Assembly: GCA_003024175.1 (NCBI GenBank)
Contig: MDYQ01000054.1
Span: 62,001 to 126,000 of the forward strand
DNA from: Planoprotostelium fungivorum
Lineage: Eukaryota; Evosea; Variosea; Cavosteliida; Cavosteliaceae
Length of the DNA stretch: 64,000 bases
Reading direction: 5' to 3'
The translations under genes and the position numbers were made by a program. The notes beneath the pieces were generated by a model. It was not told the DNA's origin, did no database searches, and saw only the letters and a list, made by a program, of their open reading frames with translations. Positions 49,301 to 57,935 of the stretch are shown here, one piece after another (within the stretch, counting starts at the first letter, position 1; every line of letters begins with the position of its first letter).

Positions 49301-49749
49301 AACCTTTAGACATCTAACCTTTAGACATGTATTGACACACACAGGTGTATCGAGTAAGTCGAAGAAAGATTTGAACGCACTGGAAGGCCATTCTCCCGCC
49401 TACACGAAAGTGCTTCGTAACGATCACAACGGTGCAGAGGCACCAGCCATACCTTATCTGGGTCTACTAGTCGGTGATCTCATTCGTCTGAACGAGGTGA
49501 TGTCCTCATGGAAAGACGCTCGATCGTTGATGAAGAGGATAGGTACCTGCTCTGCTGCCGTCGGGTTACATCAATTTTGGAAAGGGGAGGATACAAGCGA
49601 CCATGTTGAGGCAGATCGACGGGTACAAAGAGAAGCAGTACAATTACAAGCCGAGTGCAAACATGCTGGCATGGCTGAGGAGACTCATCATCATCCCGGA
49701 GAAGGGAATGGCCACCTTGTCCATGCAATGGGAGTCAGCTTCGTCGTAA
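46356..49749 (+). CDS. Ras guanine nucleotide exchange factor (RasGEF-N plus CDC25 domain)
   Basis: Start ATG 46356 (MDEGIDLPSEGDHGQMILVD). The first half is Lys/Ser-rich and disordered. RasGEF-N: YEQVGDRIVLTGGTIERLID, DFLYCFPTFIKSRELMDKME, IVNVLHRWIQIAPSDF. Catalytic CDC25 domain: MTLISEELFYPI, EFTDRFNDVAMWVATEIVAS, SQRREIISRFIE, FSDFIAVMAGLNHWCVSRLK, IPYLGLLVGDLIRLNE, ending MQWESASS and TAA 49747-49749. The CDC25 domain catalyses GDP release from Ras-type GTPases; expanded RasGEF sets are typical of amoebozoans. Multiple short introns; 48429-48465 and 49102-49143 carry the recurrent motif, one near 48100 ends CGTTGTAG, and the one at about 47906-47940 carries the GTGAAATTTC motif. Confidence 0.88.
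48429..48465 (+). repeat. introner-like 37-nt intron ending in a perfect 20-bp palindrome
   Basis: Starts GTGAGTCCCCC; CATCTACAACGTTGTAGATG (48449-48468) spans the 3' splice site, so the AG is supplied by the palindrome and the last three bases are exonic. Splicing joins RQDIT-K to WIHTTFYRP. Confidence 0.8.
49102..49143 (+). repeat. introner-like 42-nt intron with half-motif
   Basis: Starts GTGAGACCCTCCATCTACAA and ends TGACGTCACCAG, combining the TCTACAAC motif with a TGACGTCA palindrome. Splicing joins SRFIE to VAASLHKMRN. Confidence 0.7.
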
Positions 49750-49976
49750 TGAATTTTGTTGTGAATGTCCTCTCTCCTTTCTCTCTCCTCTTTATGTTTT
49801 TATCATGACCGGTGGTGCATCATCATCATCTCGCGTTGTTGATCATCCATCATGCGTCATCAGATCATGAACGGACAGTCCACACACAGACACATCGAGA
49901 AACAAAAGAGAAAGCATTGGTATCTAACGTTCATCCGTGTTTATTATGAATAAATAACGCAACGGCTGAATGCCAT

Positions 49977-51071
49977 TTACATAGTGTTGTAGGCAGTCTG
50001 TCCATTAAAGTCTCTGGCATCGACCTTTCCGTCAAAGTTTCTGTCCAGAGGGTTGTGGTGAGCTCCAGCGTTGTTTCCCTTCAGATCTCTCATGTCGACC
50101 TTTCCGTCAAAGTTTCTGTCCAGAGGGTTGTGGTGGGGTACGCCGCCAGCTTGGGCAAACTCCTGCTGAGCGAGGCTGGGCTCCTGGGTGGTGGTGGCGT
50201 TGACGTACTGGTTGGTTCCCTGCAGTCCGCTGTTCTGGAAGGAGTGGACGAGACCGGTGGTGGAGTAGTTTCCGGACAGATCTCTCTGCTCCATGTGCAT
50301 CTGCTGCTGAGTGTAGGCACCCTGGGAGTTGGTGTACTGTCCCTGAGAGTTGGAGTACTGCTGGGACATGGGGAGGGCGTTGGCAGATCCGAGACCGGCA
50401 CCGGTGGAGGGGGCGACCATGCCGCGAGATGTCTGCCAGCTGTGGTTGAGGAGGTTGAAGACAGACTCGGTGTTCTTCTTGAAGCCAAAGAACTGGTGGT
50501 TGACGTTGTCGCGGGTGACGATCTGGAGGGCGTTGGGCTTCTGAGACAGAGCAGTGAGGGGAGTCAGAACGACGGCGGCTCCCTGAGTTCCCTTGACTCT
50601 GGCGGCGAGACCAATGTGTTGGATGTTGGCGAAGGGGATGGCGATCTTGATGGCTCTGTTCATCTTGTCCGTGTATGAAGAGTAGCACAGGTGGTTCTGA
50701 GAGACAAAGAGGAATCCACCGACGAAGCCTTGAGTTCCGTTCACGACCTTGGCGGGGAACTCTCCGAAGAGGGGCTCGGGGATCTGGTAGAGGGACCATC
50801 TGGTGGCGGTGTCTGTTCCAAATCCGACTCTCTCTCCGGCTCTGTGGACAATGTTCTCGACCTTGCCCAAGAATCCACCGTGGTGCTTGGTGGGTGTCTC
50901 TGTCTGGATGACGGTTGAGCCTCCTGGGTTAGAAGAGACGTTGGACTTGGGGAGGTTGTTCAGCATGGGAACGGGGGTGGGCTCGGCGGAGCGGTAGGCG
51001 TTGGCGTACTGGGCATCAGCATCGAACCAGGAGTAAGAGGCGGGTTGGTTGGGGAGGGCGACGGTCTGCAT
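49977..51071 (-). CDS. intronless GRAM-domain protein with two dockerin/EF-hand-like repeats
   Basis: One 364-codon exon, ATG 51071 (MQTVALPNQPASYSWFDADA). Residues about 75-210 form a GRAM domain: GERVGFGTDTATRWSLYQIP, GGFLFVSQNHLCYSS, IPFANIQHIGLA, ALQIVTRDNVNHQFFGFKK. Then a Gln/Tyr/Ser-rich linker (YSNSQGQYTNSQGAYTQQQ) and two near-identical C-terminal units HHNPLDRNFDGKVDxRD, each with the D-x-N-x-D-G-x-V-D-x-x-D spacing of a calcium-binding EF-hand/dockerin loop. GRAM domains bind phosphoinositides, so a calcium-tuned membrane-binding protein is a reasonable guess. The lack of introns among intron-rich neighbours, and codons ending mostly in C or G, suggest high expression. Stop at 49977. 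Confidence 0.85.
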   Translation of the reverse strand: MQTVALPNQPASYSWFDADAQYANAYRSAEPTPVPMLNNLPKSNVSSNPGGSTVIQTETPTKHHGGFLGKVENIVHRAGERVGFGTDTATRWSLYQIPEPLFGEFPAKVVNGTQGFVGGFLFVSQNHLCYSSYTDKMNRAIKIAIPFANIQHIGLAARVKGTQGAAVVLTPLTALSQKPNALQIVTRDNVNHQFFGFKKNTESVFNLLNHSWQTSRGMVAPSTGAGLGSANALPMSQQYSNSQGQYTNSQGAYTQQQMHMEQRDLSGNYSTTGLVHSFQNSGLQGTNQYVNATTTQEPSLAQQEFAQAGGVPHHNPLDRNFDGKVDMRDLKGNNAGAHHNPLDRNFDGKVDARDFNGQTAYNTM

Positions 51072-51519
51072 GTTGTGTGTTGGGCGCTGGAGTTTCGAAT
51101 CAGTTTTCCATCATTTTCTCATCGATCGATTTAGACAGTGTGTGATGTTGTTTATCGTCAGACGAGAAAGTTCTCGTAGTCGTATGGAAATATAGAAGAT
51201 CGTATCTCTCACTTTGTTGTTGCGTGTGGCTGTGTTGGCTTTAAAGTGAGGGACCCTGGCTGGATATCCTCTCTGATGAATTTTCTCGCGGTTCCACACC
51301 ATCTTTCCACAGATACCTCTTGGTCGACATTGAAGAAATCTTTGTTTGTTTATTGAGAAATTTGAATGAAACGTCGACACTGCGTTTACGTGCAGCGAAA
51401 ATTCGATGATAGCAGGCAGAGAGATAGACAAACCCTCACCATCGATACGCTGAAACGGAAGAATGAGTCATCTTTTGTGATCTTTCCACGATGAGAGGGG
51501 AAGAGAGAACATTCAGACG
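51072..51519. other. 448-bp divergent promoter region (GRAM protein / MPPED-like)
   Basis: No supported gene. Contains A/T-rich patches near 51340-51370 and a CGATCGATTTAGACAG stretch near 51122. Open frames here (e.g. 51111-51431 minus) have no recognisable content. Confidence 0.4.
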
Positions 51520-52578
51520 ATGCGGAGGGGTGGATTAGAGAAGATCTTGAGGAGAGAAGAGGAACCGATGTGGAAACAGATGGTCAGTGGTCCGTTCTAT
51601 TTCGTGACGATGTGGTTGTGGAACACGGTCGTACCGGATGAGAGAGTGGACGCTGACATCCGAGTGATCTGCTTGTCTGATACACACAATGGCGTTACGT
51701 CTGAAGTTCCTGACGGCGATGTGTTGATCCACGCTGGTGAGCGGTATTTTGATAGTCTGTGAACTCAATACCGAAGGTGATCTCACTTGCAATGGAACTC
51801 GAGAAGAGATCCAACCCACGTTAGACTGGTTATCATCATTTTCCCATCGACACAAGATCGTTATAGCTGGAAATCACGATAAGATCCTCTCTGAGGACCC
51901 CGACTCTCTAAGATGGAACGACATTGTTTATCTTCAAGATAGCAGCTATGAGGTATCAGCATGACGCTCACGACATAGATTCTAATCGTTTCAGATGCAG
52001 ATCAGAGGCAGAAGTCTCAAGGTGTGGGGAAGTCCGTGGACACCCAAACTAGGCAGTTTCTCATTTCAGTACGATCGTGTGGATGATGGAGGAGAGGGAA
52101 GATGGAAGGAGATACCAGATGACACAGACATCCTCGTCACTCATGGACCTCCTCGTTGTCATCTAGATGGCGCTCATTCTTCTGCAAGAGGTAATCTGTT
52201 CGCATGGAAACACGATCTGATGTGACGCAGGAAGAGCTGGCTGTGTGGGTTTGATGAGAGCACTGTGGAGAGTGAATCCCAAGTTACACGTCTTTGGACA
52301 CATCCATGCAGCCAGAGGACACACACAGGTCATTCCCCTCATCATCCTCTTCTCAACCTCACATCAACAGCTCGCCTACGATGAATGTCAAAGACGATAT
52401 GAACAGTTGGTCGCAGGAGATAGAACTTGGTCCTCTCTCATGTCTTTCATCTACCAAATGTCTGAGATCACTCATCTTTAAACGTGAAGGTGTGAGTCAA
52501 CTGGTGAACGCAGCCGTTGAGAGAGGTTACGACCCAAGGAGAAAGAGCTACGCAGATGCCATCGTGATCGACATATAG
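51520..52578 (+). CDS. MPPED-like calcineurin-type metallophosphoesterase
   Basis: Start ATG 51520 (MRRGGLEKILRREEEPMWKQ). Metal-binding motifs in order: RVICLSDTHNGV (D-x-H), GDVLIHAGDLTCNG (GD, completed across intron 51739-51778), IVIAGNHDKIL (GNHD), ILVTHGPPRCHLD (GH-type His) and KLHVFGHIHAARG (GHxH). WGSPWTPKLGSFSFQY is typical of the MPPED1/2 (239AB) subgroup. The C-terminus GYDPRRKSYADAIVIDI fits. Stop TAG 52576-52578. Phosphodiesterase activity is expected from the family; physiological substrate unknown. The last two introns (about 52330-52370 and 52414-52500) are inferred from frame. Convergent with BLOC1S2, stops 35 bp apart. Confidence 0.88.
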
Positions 52579-52613
52579 ATGGGCTGCAGAAGAATAAAAG
52601 TTACACGACACTT

Positions 52614-53163
52614 TCATTTTCGCCTCGCTTCACGTTTGGCAATGGCAAGCTTCTTGAATTTCTCCTCTAGAGAGATCCATCAGATGAGATGTGATAGACC
52701 TGAAGAAATGACTCACCCAGTCTCTTTGTATATTCATCGAGGAGGATGGCTGTGTGCTCCAGCTCGGCCAAATTATCTCCCACTTGTTCCAACTTGTTTA
52801 AATATGGTTCCAGTTCTTGTTCTGAACGAATGTCTTTAGACATCGTTTGATTTTCAGATGATGGTCTCACGTTTCTTCTTGTAATCCTCCATGAAGGCGT
52901 TCAAGTTCTGAACAACTTTGGCCATCTCCGTGTACTTGTCCCTTGAACATTTGTTCATGGCTTCCAGCAACATGAGGTCCTCACTCGTCGCTGGAGAATA
53001 CGTATCACGATTTGACTCTGGCAGTCGTCTCACCGTCGAATTCGCCCTTGATGTATGTGGCGACATTTGTAAACATCGTTCGGGTGGCATTCACAAGTGA
53101 GTCAGATGGTTCATTGCTTTCGTTTCCCGCCTTTAGAGTTGCTGGAGATGACACGTTGGACAT
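52614..53163 (-). CDS. BLOC1S2: BLOC-1 complex subunit 2 (BLOC1S2)
   Basis: Start ATG 53163 (MSNVSSPATLKAGNESNEPS). After one intron the product reads RTMFTNVATYIKGEFDATSE, DLMLLEAMNKCSRDKYTEMA, VVQNLNAFMEDYKKK, ELEPYLNKLEQVGDNLAELE, ILLDEYTKRLGEKFKKLA. This parallels human BLOC1S2 (..SKVTTYLTGEVTATCEDYKL.., ..LQPYLDQINVIEEQVAALE..) along its length, about 130 residues of helical coiled coil. BLOC-1 and BORC use this subunit in endosome and lysosome positioning. Stop TGA 52614-52616. Divergent from WDR63 with 131 bp between. Confidence 0.88.
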
Positions 53164-53294
53164 GATGTAGTGTCCTTCCATCATCAGTGGGTCCTATGTC
53201 GCGTTGTAGATGCTCATCCGATAAATCCAAGCGTGATAAAAATAGCGATTATTTTCCCTGCTCATCTGTGGCACAGCCGAGTGACATCATCACG
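53164..53294. promoter_or_regulatory. 131-bp bidirectional promoter between BLOC1S2 and WDR63
   Basis: Holds one CGTTGTAGATG copy (about 53204-53214) outside any coding region, perhaps in a 5' UTR intron. No TATA-like box recognised. Confidence 0.4.
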
Positions 53295-56231
53295 ATGGCC
53301 ACACCAGTACCTGATGGAATCGAGCCGCTCTTCCTCACTCTCGCCTCCCAAAAGGTCTTCGGTCTGAAGCCTGGAGAGAACCTCACACCTGAGATACCTT
53401 ACAAGAAGATATCGAGAGATCAGATCGTACAGGATATAGAAGTTCGAGGCGTAGTGTCGGACTTTCATCCTCTAAAAGATGCGATCGATGTGAGTACACG
53501 CTTTGCATGCGACGTTCTCACACGCTCGATCGGTGAGACTCTTCATCATGTTGATATTTGAGCAGAGACTACCGGACATGGAGCTCCTCTTAGTCTACGA
53601 CGAAGAGCAGAAATACAGAAAGAATTTCTATCTCTGCATGACGCAGGAGGCTGCTGATCGTGTCCTGGGTAAAAAGCCTGCCACGGGGCAATCCAAGAGA
53701 GACGGCAACACCGAAGACAGCAAGTGGGTGTCTCAGGGAAGTGAAGAAGCCATTCGAGAAGAGAACGTATATCCATCCAGAGAGTTGGTGAGTTTGTCAT
53801 CATCATCATGATCGTGACGATGGTAAGCTCAAACTGAACATCTCGCGTCGGCGGCGCGATTTCAATCAAGATTTCAAATTCACCGATTCGGATGCACACG
53901 ATGGTCTGGTTGAATGCAGACAATTCAAAAATCCAAATTTCGACTTGAACCGAATGGAAAAGGATGTAGGAGTGCAGGTGAGTGCCCGCCATTCTTTTGT
54001 TCTCATTTTGATCCAGGCGGTGCCCACTATGGTCAATCGAGTTGTACAGACACCATGGTGAGATGATTTATCTTCTGATTCTATAGATAACGTAGGGCAG
54101 GTTCGATCAGGTGAACACTGCCTGTCAGACGATACCGATCACGATGGATCGAGAAGAGAAGGATCGAATTATGCAATCTCAATCGATGCTCAACTTTCTC
54201 AACACCGTCATGCCCCTGGTCGATCACGCCCTCGAGCAGAACGAGACCATGGATATCTTTGAGGATAATTTCTCCACCTTGGGAGACGAAGATCTGGTCT
54301 TTGGAGGCAAATCAGACAGTACTCTCAAAGAGTTTCAGAGTTTCACAGACTTTGAGTTCTCGAAGGGGAAGATCATCTCAGTGGTGGACGCCAGACCCGA
54401 CGGAAAGGGTGAGAAGCCACGAGAGATGTCGATGTCGACGAGATATCAGGTGTGGTGGCGGTCGCCTGTACGCAAAAGATGAATTTTGAGGATCGTATGT
54501 CTGCCAGCTCTTCGAAGATCAGCTCCTCTGTCATTCTCGTCTGGGATTTCATCAATCCCATCCATCCTCAACTCATTCTGGAGGCTCCAAGCGATGTCCT
54601 CTGCTTCCATTTCAATCCTAGACGACCCAATATCCTCGTGGCGGGATGCATCAACGGCCAGGTGTGTGACGTGATCAGGTCGGATGTCAGCTGATGTGGC
54701 GCGCAGATTGCGTATTGGGACTTGTCTGCATCGGCTCCGAAGAAGATCTACATTGTACAGAAAAATCGATCGCCTGAGGAAGAAGAAGTGAAGAGACAAG
54801 TCAGCATAATTCCCTTCTTGATATCCACCTCCATAGAGAACGGACATCGTAAGCCAGTTACAGAGCTCACCTGGATGAGTAACATCAAGGTGAATCGGAG
54901 GGTGATGATGTGGCTGAAATTCTCAGATGACGAAACAAGGAACCGTTTATGGTGCTGCAGATGAGATGACTCAGTTCATCACCACAAGTACGGATTCACA
55001 GATATTGGTGTGGGATATCTCTGAATACATTCAATTCAGGTCGAAAGAAGTCGCAAACGGTGATGACTCTACGAACGAGGGTATCGCATGACACGTCACA
55101 GGTGCTAACGTCACCGAATTGGGTCAATTTGATCTGAAGTGGTCACCACTGTTCCGTATCTCTCTACTCAGCCCAGAAGAGAGTCCACTCAGCTGCACGA
55201 AAGTTTGCTTCTTAGCTCGCCCGGGTTTGTTACGATTCTACGTTGCAACACAGGTGATCACCTTCTTCTCAATGTATCTGACACTTCATTTCAGGAAGGA
55301 GGCATCTACTGCTGCAATTGGGACAACATCCGTTCGAATCATCCCAATCCGGAAGACATCATGACCGAAAAGGGCCGCAGGCACGCCAGCAGTGTCGTCT
55401 CCATTCAACCTTCACCCTTCTTCGAGGACGTTCTGTTGTCCGCTGGAGATTGGACCGTGAACGTTTGGAAGGACAGCGTCAACATCCCTCTCATCAGCTC
55501 ACCAGCCGCCAACGGCTACGTCACCGTGGCCAGGTGAGAGAACTCGATGGACGACATTCTGACGGTGTTTAGATGGTCTCCTCATCGACCGGCGGTGTTT
55601 GCCGTGGGTAAATCTGACGGGGGGGTGGATGTATGGGATCTCTTGGACAAATCACACGTACCGTCATTGTCGCAGACGATGTGCCCCAGTGCCATCACGA
55701 CGATCGAGTTTCTTCCTTCTGATTTCGGAACGGGAGCTCAATTGGGAAGTGAGTGACTGTCTTCTTCGGTGGTGATTGATGGAGTGCAGCCAACATGGAG
55801 TTACTCGCCGTCGGTGATGATCAAGGAAGATTGCACGTGTTGGAGTTGCCGCGTAGTCTCACGCGGAGACAGCCGAAAGAGGTGAACTCATGCATGACAA
55901 GAATCCACGACTCATACATCCAGAAATCTCTCGTGCAGAATTTCTTCGCGAGAGAAGAGAAGAAGACTCTCTACGCAGAACAACGGAGAGCTCAAAGATT
56001 CGTCGAGAGGGTGAGAGAATAGATGTCGCTCGATGTTGACATGTATAACAGGGCGGCGAGTTAGAAGCGAAACTCGATTGGAAGAACGAGAACGGGGACG
56101 AATTTGTGGAAGAAGAGGTGGAAGGAGAGGAGACGGCCGAAAGTGACGAGACGGAGGACAGGACTGCTGAAATTTCATCTGACGCCGATGGAGACGAAAC
56201 ATCAGAAGAGGATGGCACACAAGAACAATAA
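53295..56231 (+). CDS. WDR63: axonemal inner-arm dynein intermediate chain (WDR63/DNAI3, IC140 type)
   Basis: Start ATG 53295 (MATPVPDGIEPLFLTLASQK). The N-terminus follows the family: VFGLKPGENLTPEIPYKKI, VVSDFHPLKDAIDQRLPDME, LLVYDEEQKYRKNFYLCMTQ, then QTDTV/AVPTMVNRVVQTPW and EQNETMDIFEDNFSTLGDED. The second half is a WD40 propeller: VSCFHFNPRRPNILVAGCINGQ-like, QIAYWDLS, STDSQILVWDISEY, SVVSIQPSPFFEDVLLSAGD, FRWSPHRPAVFAVGKSDGGV, ELLAVGDDQGRLHVLELPRS. Acidic tail (EEDGTQEQ), TAA 56229-56231. IC140 nucleates inner-arm dynein f/I1 on axonemal doublets, so the organism should have a motile flagellum at some stage. Confidence 0.9.
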
Positions 56232-56365
56232 AGGCCGCTCGACGGTAATAATACTAATTTTCCACGGGACGGAATACCATTTACGCATCCACCGCGTGGA
56301 ACGAGTGGTCTGACGTACTCTTCGAGGTACAAGTGCATTTTCGATGCGTTTTATGTAAATCGTCT

Positions 56366-56980
56366 CTACCAATAGTTGTTCTCTTCGATGGCCTCTAATT
56401 CGGGTGATCGAAAGACATTGTTAGATGAATGTCCTCGAGCCAACTCCATGTCAGGGTCGGATAAGGGAAGGTCACAACTGGTCTGTGTGAAGCTCAGCTT
56501 CAATAGTATCGCCATGGTCTTCAGTCGACAGCGTCTCTCAGCGCTGATGAAGGTCAGCACCTCCCAACAGACGACAAGTCTCACCTGAAGGATCGTCGTA
56601 TGTGGTTCTCGTGCGTGGTAGTGAATCTCATTGTGCGTGTTGTGTGTAAGTTTGAAAATACATACATACCCCCAGTAGACCCACTGTGGAACGGTCGTTG
56701 GAACAGGAAGTTGCGAATGAAATTGCGTCCATTCCCCGGAGTCCGGAGCCTTAATAAGCACGTGGGGGAATATCCGGCGTCACATTGACTCGTGATAAAG
56801 CTCCAGAAGCTCCACGGCCAGATAGCTCGATCTTACGTCAGCAGTCCCTCCAATTCCACCGGACCACACTCTGGATATTGGAAAACTGTACGTACCACAC
56901 GGAAAGGAAGTGGGAGATCGTGATGATGCTAGATCGATCTTGGTAACGAGAATGACGACGAAGCTTGCTGCACGGTCCAT
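56366..56980 (-). CDS. small unidentified protein, three or four exons
   Basis: Proposed ATG 56980 (MDRAASFVVILVTKIDLASS), then exons whose frames include GNGRNFIRNFLFQRPFHSGS and, after the last intron (GTGAGACTTG...CATCAG), AERRCRLKTMAILLKLSFTQ, ELARGHSSNNVFRSPELEAI and EENNYW with TAG at 56366-56368. Last exon and stop are well supported by codon flow; the 5' half is ambiguous. Divergent from the Mpv17-like gene by 90 bp, convergent with WDR63. No family recognised. Confidence 0.4.
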
Positions 56981-57070
56981 TGTTTGAAGTTTGTAGATGG
57001 CAAGTTTGCTTTTGTAGTCCGCCAATTGACAAGCGAGGAAAATCAGATTTCCCCAGGTCTCTTCATCATC

Positions 57071-57815
57071 ATGTCTCTCTCCAAGCCAATCTACGCATGG
57101 AAGTTTTACATCCACCTTCTCAAGACGGTTCCCATCCAAACTAAGGTGAGATGTCGATTGTTGTCGAAGGAATGCAAGTTTACTCAATTTAGACCGGCAC
57201 GGCCATCGTCTTGGGTTTCTTGGGTAACATTGTCACTCAGAAGGTGAGATGTCCGTATCCGCCCACCATTTCTAATTCCATAGGTCTTTGAGAAGAAGGC
57301 CACTTTCGAATGGGGCAGAGCCGGTAAAGTCCTGGCCTACTACGCCATCATGATGCCCATTGCTCAGTGAGTTACTACGTCTTGACACTCGCCATCGTAA
57401 TTATATTGACCATCTTTCCAGCTACTGGTACAAATTCCTCGACCGTCTCTTCGAGAAGAGAGCCGAGCGCGCCAAACTGGATGCAGAGAAGGAGAAGGAG
57501 AAGAAGCCCCAGACCGGTCTCTCTGTCATCGACTCCACCGTCTTGAAGAAGTTGGCTCTCGATGAGCTCATCTTCGACCCCTTCTGCATCTTCCTCTTCT
57601 TCACCGTCATCGGTGTCTTGGAGAGAAAGTCGCTGTCTCAGATCAGAGAGAAGATCGGCAAGGAATACTGGATCACCCAGAAGATGAGCTGGAAGCTGTG
57701 GCCCGCCGTCCAGTTGATCAACTTCGCCTTGGTGCCCGGAGACTTCAGAATCCTCTTCGTCAACGTCATCAGCTTCGTTTGGGGTATCTTCCTTCAGCTC
57801 CGTGCTTCCAACTAA
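57071..57815 (+). CDS. Mpv17/PMP22 family membrane protein
   Basis: Start ATG 57071 (MSLSKPIYAWKFYIHLLKTV). Three introns near 57145, 57244 and 57369 are removed to give TGTAIVLGFLGNIVTQKVFE, GRAGKVLAYYAIMMPIAHYW, YKFLDRLFEKRA, then DELIFDPFCIFLFFTVIGVL and the C-terminal signature KLWPAVQLINFALVPGDFRI followed by LFVNVISFVWGIFLQLRA. This is the hallmark order of Mpv17/PMP22 proteins (four membrane helices, about 200 residues) of peroxisomes and inner mitochondrial membrane; they form channels or affect solute flux. Targeting not determinable. TAA 57813-57815 with AATAAA overlapping the stop. Confidence 0.92.
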
Positions 57816-57935
57816 ATAAATCTACTCTTGTACACGAAAGAGGATGCATGATGTCGATGAAGTGATGCGAAAATGATTTATAAATGATTTAAACGGGTTT
57901 CCTGGAATTTTGGCGCTGAACATCACCAATCATAC

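Noticed and set aside
50055-50678. Long open frame antisense to the GRAM gene (207 codons)
   Set aside because: Mirrors the strongly biased codon use of the opposite strand; Val/Leu/Gly/Ser-rich with no domain.
53204-53214. The TCTACAAC motif as a promoter element
   Set aside because: Only a few copies lie near starts (53204, 46047, 40263); the great majority are inside introns far from promoters.
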